From Porphyridium purpureum (taxonomy: Eukaryota; Rhodophyta; Bangiophyceae; Porphyridiales; Porphyridiaceae), in the NCBI GenBank assembly GCA_008690995.1, contig VRMN01000001.1, forward strand, positions 3,348,001 to 3,412,000: a stretch of 64,000 nucleotides of DNA. The letters are read 5' to 3'. The stretch's first letter is position 1. Each line of letters opens with the position of its first letter. The translations under genes were made by a program, and so were the position numbers. Positions 47,679 to 57,000 of the stretch are shown in pieces. The notes beneath the pieces are model-generated. The model was not told the DNA's origin, searched no databases, and worked only from the letters and a program-made list of their open reading frames with translations.

Positions 47679-48041
47679 CACTCACTGCGTCTCGCTGTTT
47701 GGGACCATGTACGGAAAGTAGATAATAAATGACCGCAGAGAATGCCGGACAGGCCTTGTATTTACATCAAGAGGCTTGGTCACCCGTCCAAAGAGCACAT
47801 GGAGCAACGAGCGGGCTAGGAAGAACGTGAACATGTACGACCTGCGGCTGCTGCAGCTGTAGCAGCACGTTAGCTTCGGTACACCACCTTCGCGCGGGGA
47901 GTTTTCACTATCACTGCCAGTACCTTTTCAGGAACAGTCCGTTCCGACTCCAGACTTCACATTCGAATTGGGGGAGCTCTACCGCTCACAATCTGGCAGA
48001 TGCACACCAAATACAACGAGAAACAAAACCGACGCGCGCAG
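47679..48041. other. Convergent intergenic region
   Basis: Lies between the DUF547 and MFS stops. It has AATAAA at 47723 and a small palindrome GCTGCTGCAGC near 47848. No gene is seen. Confidence 0.4.
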
Positions 48042-49529
48042 CTACCTGAGCAGTCCTGCAGATTCTGAGTCCGAAGGGCACTCTCCTTCGAGGAAAAGAA
48101 CAAGGCACGCTCCGGCGTATAAAGCCAAACAACAAACTGCGAGGAACGAGTAAACGATCTCAAGTCGGTAGAGACTTGACGTGAAGGCGGGCAGCAATAT
48201 ACCCAGAGACGCACCCACGTGAAGTGAGGTCTGGAGTATCGCACCCATGGCACTTGGAACGGAGATGGGCAAATCGGAGGTCACGTCAAACGCGGTGACC
48301 ATGTTCGATTCATACATGCCCAGGCAACACGACGCGACGAGCACCCACACGAGCAAAGTCCACAGGCTCCGGGTCAGCACGTAGTTGCTCAGAAGTCGTG
48401 TACATAGAAATACGACCACCAGGCCGCCTGGAGTCATAAACTTGCTTCTCCAGCGCATTAACATCGCACATATTGGGGACAGGACAAGCGCCAGTGCTGC
48501 AAGCGCGATCAGCCACAGATGAACGGCACGGACGGAGCTTGTTGAATGGACGAGTACTCGCCATGCAATCAGCGGAAACCAGGTCAAAAGACTGTACATC
48601 AGACACCCATAAACAAGCGAAAGAGCGCTGCCGAGGAGCACACGAATAACCACAACTGGGCGCATACTAGACAATGCTCCTGGGCTGGACTGATTTTCGT
48701 ACAGCCGACTTTCCATGGTCCACGCTTGAATTTCTAGCTCCTCCCGACGGCATTCTATGTCTGACAGCTCGTCTCGAGAAAGGATCGTGTACTCGTTGCT
48801 CAACCAGAATCCGAGCACGCCCACGGAAACACATAGTAGCGACATTCCGATTGCGGTTCCCTGAGACGTGTACGCATTCTCCGACGACGCTGCGTGAGAA
48901 TCCCACAATGCAAGCACCAAGGTCCCTGGACCGAGCGTAAAGAGCACCAAGATGCTCAAGGAAGACGTCACCAGCTCACAAGAAATGCCTGCAAAGTAGC
49001 ACTGGCTGGTGATCATGTCAAGCGTGGCCGTAAGAAAAGCGGCCTGGCATGCTCCCATAAGCATACGCGTGACACAGAGCATAGGCCACAATGCGGCTGC
49101 CGCAGAAAGAACACTTACGGAGGACTCCATCAGCAGGAGAAGGCTGCTCGCCGCAAGTGTAAACATCGTGTAGGCGCGATAGCCCAGGCGCGTGGCCACC
49201 CAGGACACGGGCGGCATAAAGAAAAGCCCGACATGGAACGAGGCCACAGCGACAGCTAATCCGAGCGGAACGAGGCGCGTGGACTGGCTGTGTCGGTCAA
49301 CGACACCCTTGTCGAGCAAGAACGCAAAGCTGACAGGCAGCCACGCGCGCAACGCCATCAGAAGCACGCACGCCAAAGTCGCAAACGCGATCAGTGCGGC
49401 CAGCACCCGGCGCTCTGCGCGGATAGCCGTGTCGGCCAGCCCCGGGCCCGGCTTCGGTGATGACGACATGTTTCCCTTCAGACCACCCGAACCTCGGCTC
49501 GGCCTCTTCGATCTCGGGAGGTCCAACAT
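48042..49529 (-). CDS. Major facilitator superfamily transporter
   Basis: Membrane transporter of 495 residues with about 12 hydrophobic helices arranged as 6+6. The first bundle starts at about 40 (VLAALIAFATLACVLLMALRAW); helix pair 2-3 encloses SWVATRLGYRAY, a degenerate form of the MFS loop G-x-x-x-D-R-x-G-R/K. A charged cytosolic loop of about 70 residues (SNEYTILSRDELSDIECRREELE) separates the halves. The second bundle runs from VVVIRVLLGSALSLVYG to LAVCCLALYAGACLVLFLEGE. I cannot assign a substrate. The start is 49529 (MLDLPRSK) or the ATG at 49469 (MSSSPKPG). It follows the OPR gene on the same strand after 93 bases. Confidence 0.78.
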   Translation of the reverse strand: MLDLPRSKRPSRGSGGLKGNMSSSPKPGPGLADTAIRAERRVLAALIAFATLACVLLMALRAWLPVSFAFLLDKGVVDRHSQSTRLVPLGLAVAVASFHVGLFFMPPVSWVATRLGYRAYTMFTLAASSLLLLMESSVSVLSAAAALWPMLCVTRMLMGACQAAFLTATLDMITSQCYFAGISCELVTSSLSILVLFTLGPGTLVLALWDSHAASSENAYTSQGTAIGMSLLCVSVGVLGFWLSNEYTILSRDELSDIECRREELEIQAWTMESRLYENQSSPGALSSMRPVVVIRVLLGSALSLVYGCLMYSLLTWFPLIAWRVLVHSTSSVRAVHLWLIALAALALVLSPICAMLMRWRSKFMTPGGLVVVFLCTRLLSNYVLTRSLWTLLVWVLVASCCLGMYESNMVTAFDVTSDLPISVPSAMGAILQTSLHVGASLGILLPAFTSSLYRLEIVYSFLAVCCLALYAGACLVLFLEGECPSDSESAGLLR

Positions 49530-49622
49530 GTGCGGTGACGTTGCGTGATTGAAATATCTTTATGCACTGTACATGTTGTCAGCGTCCGACGCAGCGAAAC
49601 GACTTTGACAACGACACGCTAC

Positions 49623-52600
49623 CTACGCACGAAGTCGTGCTTCTGGCGGGACACCTAGCCTCTCGCAAGTTTGCAAGGCCGCGTGTCTCTGCCTGTCATT
49701 CAGGCCCTCGAGCTTCGCGTGCAGTGCCTTGGCCCACGGTTCCAGAATGTCAGGGTGCGTCGCCGGGGAGTCGACCAGTTGGCTCCAGCCCTTGTAAAAC
49801 GCCAGCAACGCTTCGAGGTCCACGCCGGCATTGCTCGGGCCGGAAGCTGCTCGACACTTGGATGCTGCGGCATTTGAAAGCGCACTGATTGCATGCGCGA
49901 TGTCAGCAGATCCAAGAACCTCCGGTTCGAACCCACTCAAGGAATAGAGCATCCCTCCGATCTGGCTCACCGTGAAGTGATCTGCTTGCTCCAATGCTAG
50001 AACGCTCCAGTGCGCCAAAACAGATCTCGTATTTTCTTCCGTCGTGCTTGCGCAAGCCCGCAACAGTCGCGGGAACGCCCACATCACTCCGCCCAGCGAC
50101 AGGGGGTCCATACTTTCACATACCATGAAGCGACGAGACCACAGGGACCAAAATGTGGCTGCTGGTGACTGCGGCGCTAAGCTTTGCTGCGCTACGGGGT
50201 GGTCAATATTCCCAGTGGAATTTATCTTTGCCACGGCCCAAAGCACGTTCGCGAGAGCTTGGGGACAAACATTTGCGTCTGGGCATGTTTCGAAGCGATC
50301 CAGCAAGTGAACGATGAAATCGTCATCGCACGGAATCGCGAGCTTCGCACACGACCACAAAACGTTTGACACGGTTTGCGCGTGCATTTCTGATTGTGTC
50401 TCGAGCACGCGCTTCTTCCAAAACTCCACAAAGTCGTCATTCGGACGGCGCCCGTATCGCGCGCACGCCCACATGCACAGTGACAGAGATTGTGCGGAAA
50501 TGTGGGCGCGGCCGTGCGCCATAAATGCACTCATCCACGCATTCCATTCCCGTTCGCTCAGTTCCATGTCCAGGGTAGCGCTCGCCCACAAACACGTGCT
50601 CAGAGACTGCGTACTCATGAGTGGCAACGCTTCGTCGTATACACGCGCACGCCACGCGGTGAGAACCTTCTGATCCATCTCGGCCGCTTCACTGGGGATA
50701 CCGCGTGCGCTCTGTACCGCTACCACGCTTGATATGTACTGAGACAAATCAATGCCGTTAAGACTCACGCGACGGTCAAGAATCATTCTCTTCGTGTTCT
50801 CCGCTAGCGACGCAGGCACTAATGCAGCGTATCCGTAAGACACTGCAGCGTGATGCAGGTTCAGGAGCACTGCGGGGGAGTAGCTGCAAAGGTCGACTCC
50901 GCCGCGCTCGAGGAGCTCAAACCATTCTTTCACCATATTGCTGGGCAAAATGCCCAACCGGATACCAGATGAGACCGCTATCAGGACTTCCGGGCTCGGT
51001 TGCCGAGCAAGTTTCACGCACACGCTGCGGTTGTACTCCAAGAGTGCGGTCCAAACCTTGATTACCCACGGGCGCGGGATCCGTCCAATTCGTCCGAACG
51101 CTCTCACCAATATGCTGAGGCCAACCGAATCCTCTGCAGAGGTGTCGATCAACACTGTCGACTTGGGAAAACAATCCTCGCACTCATCTTGCCACAAATC
51201 TAGCAAGTCCACTTCGCCTTTCTTCTCACTGCCATTCGCGGAAAAGTCACGCCAACTGGCAAAGCGGACGTAACCCCACAGCGCGTGACAGAGGCTCGCA
51301 AAGTCCCACATTCGTCTCATGGTCGATGCACGGAATGCATCCACCCACGCGCGCTCGAATGCTCGCGCAAGGGACACATCCAGATCATCGAAATGGCAAA
51401 TGGCCGAAATGGAATTTCGCAGCGACTGCGCGCTCACACTTGCGGGCTGCCGTTGCAAGAGTGAAATATATTGGTTCACGCACGACACAATGAATGACTT
51501 GACATGATTGGCACGAAACACTTCCAAGCGGTAAATTGCCCACATGATCGAACTCAGTTCGGACAAAATAAAGCCGTCCGCTTCAATCTCTGCCTGCGCG
51601 CGCTGTAACCACCATTCCAACCATAATTCTCCTGGATGAATGTCCATTTGTGCAAACGCCCACAACGAGTTCGCCAGTTCTTGGGGTCCAAAGTTCGAAG
51701 TGGGCACGGCCTGTGAGCGCTGTTGCCAGCTTTCAATCCACAATTCAGACGGACGCAAACGCAGCAGCGCACAGCCCATAATTGAGCTACCGAGCTCTTG
51801 GGCGGCGAAATGTCGCGCTTGCGCAATGAAGCAGGTGTACCATGCCTGGACAAAGTCGTCCGACAGCGTCACGTCTAGTCGACCGAGCGCCCAGATAGAG
51901 TTGGCCAGCTCTTGTGCGCGAAACTGATCCTTGACCTCGAGAAAGTCCTTGACCCACGTCGCAAGAAATACGCGAGTTTCGAACGCGGAAAAGAAGCGCG
52001 TGGATGGGAACGCAAGATTCAGCGATGCGAGTGCCCAGAGCGAATTAGCGCGCGCTTGCGCTGAGCAAGATTGGAGACGCACCACATTATACTGCTCTCG
52101 CCATGCGTCCAAAACAGCATCCGTGGGAAGAATGCCCAACTTGGCGAATGACCAAATGCAGTTTGTTAAAGCTTGTGCATTCATATTGCGTACGGTCTGC
52201 GTGAACATCCAGCAAAAGTTCATGATAAACTCGCGAGGCGGCTGTATTTCCAGCCGCGCAAAGCCATAAATCGTGTTCGAAAGCGCCTGTGCGTTGAATT
52301 TGTATAAATTTCCTGCCGATTTGAACCACGTATTCAGGAAATCGTTGCGTGCAAGCGTGTGCGCAGAAGAATCAGCCGTACGCGTGCTGCCCATGTACTC
52401 GCCGAGCCCCAGAACGCCCGCCGAGTAGATCATGATGGACAGGTCAATCACGGTATACGACTTTGTCTGCAACGCGGACACTGAGCGCTCTTTCCACTTC
52501 TTCAGCAGTCCGCTTGACACCATGAATTCGCGAATGTCGTTCGTAAGGCGCGGAAAGGTTCGGCAATACTTGACAATAATGTGCAACAGCCGCGCCCCTG

Positions 52601-53231
52601 TGCGAGGCGTAAAGGTGATCGCCTCATTCAGCTTGACGGCGGAAGACTTCAGTAGCTCCAGCGCATTGCGCTCTGTTGCAGCTACGTCCCCCGACTCGCC
52701 ATACTCCGTACAGTAATCGTCCAGCTCTTGGAACAACTCAATCACCTGAGCGCGGTCCAGCTGGCCTATTTTGCGATACGGCTCCTGCTCCTTGGCAATC
52801 ACCGCCATTTCAGGAATTGATTTGAATGGGTCTCGCCGTGTAAACAAGGGTTCTCGCTCTCTATCCACTACCGCCTTGATCCGCCGACGTGCTGCCTGGC
52901 GCATAGGCCTCCTTGTCGATGCGTTGTTGTCGCGTGACCATCTGGAGCCCTGGCCTGGTGCCGGAGGAGCCGTGTTTGCGCCTGGTTGGGTCCCCTGGAT
53001 CGGCTGTTGATGTGCGCGATTGGGACCTTGTTCATGTCTCGAATTCTGGTTGGGGGAAGCAGCACTACCGTTCTGCTGACTCTCTTGGCGAAGCCGAGCA
53101 TTCGTGTTCGACGGGGGCACCGCCATGACAATACCCACGCGGCGCGAGCGGGCGGGCCGCGCGTTAATCCTACGATTCCGCGCATTGTTTGGCGCGCGCG
53201 CCACACCAACAACAAACCCAGCCGTCCACAT
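49623..53231 (-). CDS. OPR-like helical-repeat protein, predicted organellar
   Basis: Protein of 1202 residues built of tandem about 38-residue repeats that resemble octotricopeptide (OPR) repeats. The marker, a helix with LANSLWAFA/ALxNCIWSFAKL/LxxCMWACA, occurs at least ten times (AQALSNTIYGFARL, AQALTNCIWSFAKL, AQELANSIWALGRL, PQELANSLWAFAQM, AQSLSLCMWACARY, AQTVSNVLWSCAKL, PQALANVLWAVAKI and others). OPR proteins bind organellar RNA and control stability, splicing or translation. The chosen start (ATG 53231, MWTAGFVVGVARAP followed by Arg-rich sequence) fits an organelle-targeting peptide; ATG 53279 is an alternative. No RAP or nuclease domain is recognised. Its promoter side faces the retrotransposon. 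Confidence 0.8.
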   Translation of the reverse strand: MWTAGFVVGVARAPNNARNRRINARPARSRRVGIVMAVPPSNTNARLRQESQQNGSAASPNQNSRHEQGPNRAHQQPIQGTQPGANTAPPAPGQGSRWSRDNNASTRRPMRQAARRRIKAVVDREREPLFTRRDPFKSIPEMAVIAKEQEPYRKIGQLDRAQVIELFQELDDYCTEYGESGDVAATERNALELLKSSAVKLNEAITFTPRTGARLLHIIVKYCRTFPRLTNDIREFMVSSGLLKKWKERSVSALQTKSYTVIDLSIMIYSAGVLGLGEYMGSTRTADSSAHTLARNDFLNTWFKSAGNLYKFNAQALSNTIYGFARLEIQPPREFIMNFCWMFTQTVRNMNAQALTNCIWSFAKLGILPTDAVLDAWREQYNVVRLQSCSAQARANSLWALASLNLAFPSTRFFSAFETRVFLATWVKDFLEVKDQFRAQELANSIWALGRLDVTLSDDFVQAWYTCFIAQARHFAAQELGSSIMGCALLRLRPSELWIESWQQRSQAVPTSNFGPQELANSLWAFAQMDIHPGELWLEWWLQRAQAEIEADGFILSELSSIMWAIYRLEVFRANHVKSFIVSCVNQYISLLQRQPASVSAQSLRNSISAICHFDDLDVSLARAFERAWVDAFRASTMRRMWDFASLCHALWGYVRFASWRDFSANGSEKKGEVDLLDLWQDECEDCFPKSTVLIDTSAEDSVGLSILVRAFGRIGRIPRPWVIKVWTALLEYNRSVCVKLARQPSPEVLIAVSSGIRLGILPSNMVKEWFELLERGGVDLCSYSPAVLLNLHHAAVSYGYAALVPASLAENTKRMILDRRVSLNGIDLSQYISSVVAVQSARGIPSEAAEMDQKVLTAWRARVYDEALPLMSTQSLSTCLWASATLDMELSEREWNAWMSAFMAHGRAHISAQSLSLCMWACARYGRRPNDDFVEFWKKRVLETQSEMHAQTVSNVLWSCAKLAIPCDDDFIVHLLDRFETCPDANVCPQALANVLWAVAKINSTGNIDHPVAQQSLAPQSPAATFWSLWSRRFMVCESMDPLSLGGVMWAFPRLLRACASTTEENTRSVLAHWSVLALEQADHFTVSQIGGMLYSLSGFEPEVLGSADIAHAISALSNAAASKCRAASGPSNAGVDLEALLAFYKGWSQLVDSPATHPDILEPWAKALHAKLEGLNDRQRHAALQTCERLGVPPEARLRA

Positions 53232-53422
53232 CCTTGTCTCTAAACGCAGCTGCACTTTCAATTCCGTCCGCTCCTGCATCTGCCAGCCTCTCCTCAACCC
53301 CAGTCCCCCCTGGCCTCGCCTTGCCGCGCGACGCAGACTACTTCATCCCTTCCAAATCATACATCGTACTCGTTTTGATAGACTCATGCAAACGGTTCAT
53401 ATCCTTGAACCGTTCTGTTGAA

Positions 53423-53464
53423 GTACAGTTAGAGCTGGTTTGTCAGTGTACATTGTGGTACAGT
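53423..53464. promoter_or_regulatory. GTAC cluster on the OPR side of the insertion
   Basis: GTACAGT (53423), GTACATT (53448) and GTACAGT (53458), 25 and 10 bases apart, about 190-230 bases upstream of the OPR gene start and 20 bases before the retrotransposon target site. Confidence 0.45.
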
Positions 53465-53483
53465 CCACGAAATCGGAAACGTG

Positions 53484-53488
53484 CGTTC
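53484..53488. repeat. Target-site duplication, left copy (CGTTC)
   Basis: CGTTC directly before the left LTR is repeated at 59052-59056 directly after the right LTR. Five bases is the usual size for copia elements. Confidence 0.85.
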
Positions 53489-53802
53489 GTGGGAACGATG
53501 AGGTCCCGCTGAACCGCGGACTCCCGTGTTCACTTGGCCGGCGGTGCGGCATAAGTACGTTCTGTGGAGCGGCCGGGTCCCGGCCGGATAACTAGCGAAG
53601 GTAAGAGACTCTTTAGCGTGGTGAGGTAAAGGTTCGTCGTTTATTCGGAGCGATAGGGAGCCGGCGCAGAATCGTCTGCGCGCCTCGAAGAGTCCGCCAT
53701 ATTAGTGGCCCACGTGTTGCACGTTTCGCCGTGCGCACCCGCACCCCTTTCGGGCGTAGCATCGATCTTTCTCGGCCGATCCCTTGGAGCACCTCTCCAA
53801 GG
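53489..53802 (+). repeat. Left LTR of the copia element
   Basis: 314 bases starting GTGGGAACGATGAGG and ending CTCTCCAAGG, nearly identical to 58738-59051. The ends were fixed from the target-site duplication; they do not show the common TG...CA form at the exact boundary, though TG starts one base in. Confidence 0.9.
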
Positions 53803-53816
53803 GTTATGAGCCCAGC
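53802..53816 (+). other. Primer-binding site matching half of initiator tRNA-Met
   Basis: GGTTATGAGCCCAGC at the left LTR boundary is the complement of GCUGGGCUCAUAACC, the anticodon stem-loop of an initiator tRNA-Met with its hallmark GGG/CCC pairs and CAU anticodon. Drosophila copia is known to prime from a cleaved 5' half of this tRNA, so the same mode is inferred here. Confidence 0.75.
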
Positions 53817-54098
53817 GGCGGAAGCCGTCTGCGCGTATATTGATCACATGCTTAACTTCGTGTTCGCTTGATCGGTCGTGGGTTTATTTGGTTTGTATCA
53901 TCTTTGCTTCGGGGAGTTGGCTCGTGTGGAACGTCGGGTGTCAACTTCGGACGCGGTCGTTGTGTCTCGCTTGACATCGACCCCAACCGCGATACGGAGC
54001 TCGTGAGTGATAGAATCAAGAAGCGAAACAGTCCATCGCCGGGACCATCACGAGATCGTCGCGCCAGGAGGCGGACCTCGTGATCACAACTGTCGGTC

Positions 54099-57000
54099 AT
54101 GGACGACCGTGAGCAGGAGCAGTCACGTCTGCGCGCAATTATGGCAGCGAGACAGCAATCGTTGGAACCACAACCTCTGCAGCAGGGTGGAGGTACGCAA
54201 GGCAATGCACAGGCTGGTCCATCGCCGACCGAGTTTGACATGTTGATGGCCAGGGTGAGAGCGGAATTATCCGCCGACTTACGCATGGCACAGCAGCGCA
54301 TTGAGGGTCTGGAGAGCGATTTGGCGCACGAAAGAGCAGCGCGATCGGCTTTGGCGTCCGCGGGCGCGGGGCAGGTGGTTCATCAGCGGGGAAAGTTGCT
54401 TGAACCTGCACGTATGCCGGCGTATGACGGGAAAAGAGACCTAGTAAAGATCCTGACGTGGATTTCGGCGGCTCGCGACCGAGTGGTTGAGCCGTACAAG
54501 GACGAAGTCGCGGCGGTTGGCGAATCTTGGGACGACGCAGCCGAAAAGAGGGTCGTTCGAAACCTCGCTGGGTTCCTGACGGATGACTTGCAGTTGTGGT
54601 GGATTCGCCTGAGGGAGCAGCCGTTCACGGTTGAAGCATTTCTAGCCGCGCTCGAGATGCGGTTTGCCCCGGTGAACCCAGGCGCTCGGACTAGAGATGA
54701 GCTGTTCGCGTTGGAGCAGAATGGCACGAGCGTGGAAGAGTATACAAATACTTTCTCCTCGCTCTGTCTGCGCATCGAAGACGCCACAGAGTCTGAATTG
54801 TTCGACAAGTACAAGCGAGGGCTTGACAAAGACATTAGGGTGCAAACCGAACTTAAGGGCACATCCAGCTTGGAAGAAGTTATCCGCGTAGCTTCGGAGA
54901 TCGATGCCATCATGCACCCGGAACGCGCCCGGACTGCCAAGAAAGGGCAGACGCCCTACGGGGACGGACCGGCTCCCATGGAGCTGGGCTCCGCTGAGCG
55001 CGGCGGGAAAAGCGTAGGTGCTGGCAGCGACGGTAAAAGAAAGAGTGGTCGAAAGAAGTGGAAGGCTCGGGACAGCGGGAGGAGAGATGGTCTGAAAAAG
55101 GATCAATGCGCCAACTGCAAACGCATAGGGCATTGGAAAAAGGATTGCCCGGAGCTCGCCGCACAGGCGGCTGAGCTGGAACTACTCACTGCGAGCACCA
55201 GACCAAAAGTCGAGAGGCTTGTGAAGAGAAAAATGTGGGTGAATGGTCACCAAGTCGACGCAGTGTTTGATACAGGCGCGACGAACACATATGCTTCGCT
55301 CGCTTTCTGTGAGAAAATTGGTGTGGCGGTGGACCGGCGCGCTGCCGTGGGAGGAGTTCGCTTGGCGGATGGTACCATGTGCAGGCCCGAAGGGACCGCG
55401 CGCCTGACGTTGAGAATGCATGGGGCTCGGGATGCAAAGTTGTCCGCGGTGGTACACAGAGCGCGTCACGAGCTCATAGTGGGCCTGGACTGGCTGAGGG
55501 CGCAGAAGGCGCATTTGTCCGTGGGAGGCATGGAACTACTCAGCACGGATGCGGAGAAAATCAATGAGAAGCCCAATGAGCCAATTAGAGCCACAGAGCC
55601 GGTGAGGGTTCTAGACCACGACCTTTTGCATATGCCTGCGAAGGAAGATTGTGGGATTTGTGCCCTGGGCAAAATACAGAGAGTGCGCGCGGTGCGTCGC
55701 AAAGAGAGTGACTCCAATGCAATCATCGGCTTTAATGAGGCCGTCTCCATTGATCTCGTGGACCCCTCCTCGGTTGGTGTGGATGGGACGAGATGGGTTC
55801 TGGTACACAAAGACGTCGGAACGGGCTGGGTCTCTGTGACGGGCCTGAGGAATAAACTCGCCGACACGGCCTCGTTCGCGTTTCGAGAGATACAGCGGGG
55901 CCGCGGTTGGCCTCGGCTGGTGAAAAGCGATGGCGGCGGAGAATTTGGAGGTGTTTTCGAAGACATGCTCCGAGACCACCTGGTTGCCCACGAAAAGGGC
56001 ATAGCGAGGCGTTCAAACACGCATGCCAGTCAAGAGAGGCTTCACAGGGACATGAATGCGACGGTGAGGGCGCTTCTGATCCAGTCCGGGTTGCCATCGT
56101 CATGGTTCTGCTTCGCGGCTCGGTATTGGGCGGATGCTCGAAATCTCGTTTGGGCTGGGCGCGGAGGCGGTGCCACCGCGTACGAGAAACGATTCAATAC
56201 TAAATGGAAATTGCAGCTGCCTGCGTTTGGCCGGGGCGTCGTAGTTTACGACGAGGCTTCCGACAAGAATGAACCGAAGGGCTCTGTCGCAATCGTGGTC
56301 GGTTTTCGGATACCAGAATCAGCAGTCATCAAACAACGACTGAATTGCCTGGTGATCCCTGTTTCAGATATGAGGCCGGCAGCGGCGCGATGGGTACAAG
56401 AATGGAAACTGCTCAAAGAAAAGTATCCCGTCGTAAGAAAACAGCTCAGGCCCGTTGAAGAAGAGTTCGCCCGCCCGCCGGACCCTAAACCAGTTGCTGA
56501 CGACGAGGGGCAGCAGTACCCTGGAAGCGGTAGGAATGATAAGAGCGACGAGACCGGCGAGACCTCGGAAACCGAGACGCCGGCCGACTCAAGAGAGAAA
56601 AGTAATGAGATTGAAACAGGTTTCAAAGAATGCGTACGTGCAAGCGGAACAGAAGCGCCTCCGACGGGGCCGCTTGCGACAGTAGACGGTCGATCGCGAA
56701 AGGGCTCGTGGAGCAGCGAGCAAATTGCGGCTATTTCGGGCGGCTTCACACGACTGGGTCCAAAGTGGTCGCAAATTATCAAAGAGAGTAAGGCCGCCTT
56801 GGCTGGTAAAACAGCGAAAGACGTGCGCTCGAAAGCGCAGGCGCTCGGATTGCTCGGCTCACAAGCCCAAGGTCTTGGCGAACACAGGCGCGGGAGGAGC
56901 GGGGCCTTGCGGCGCGCGAGGGTGAAGTTCGTAGAAGTTGCGGAAAAAGGGGTGTCGGCGCGGGCAGAGAAGGTCAGCGTGCCTCTTGCCGGAGCGACGG

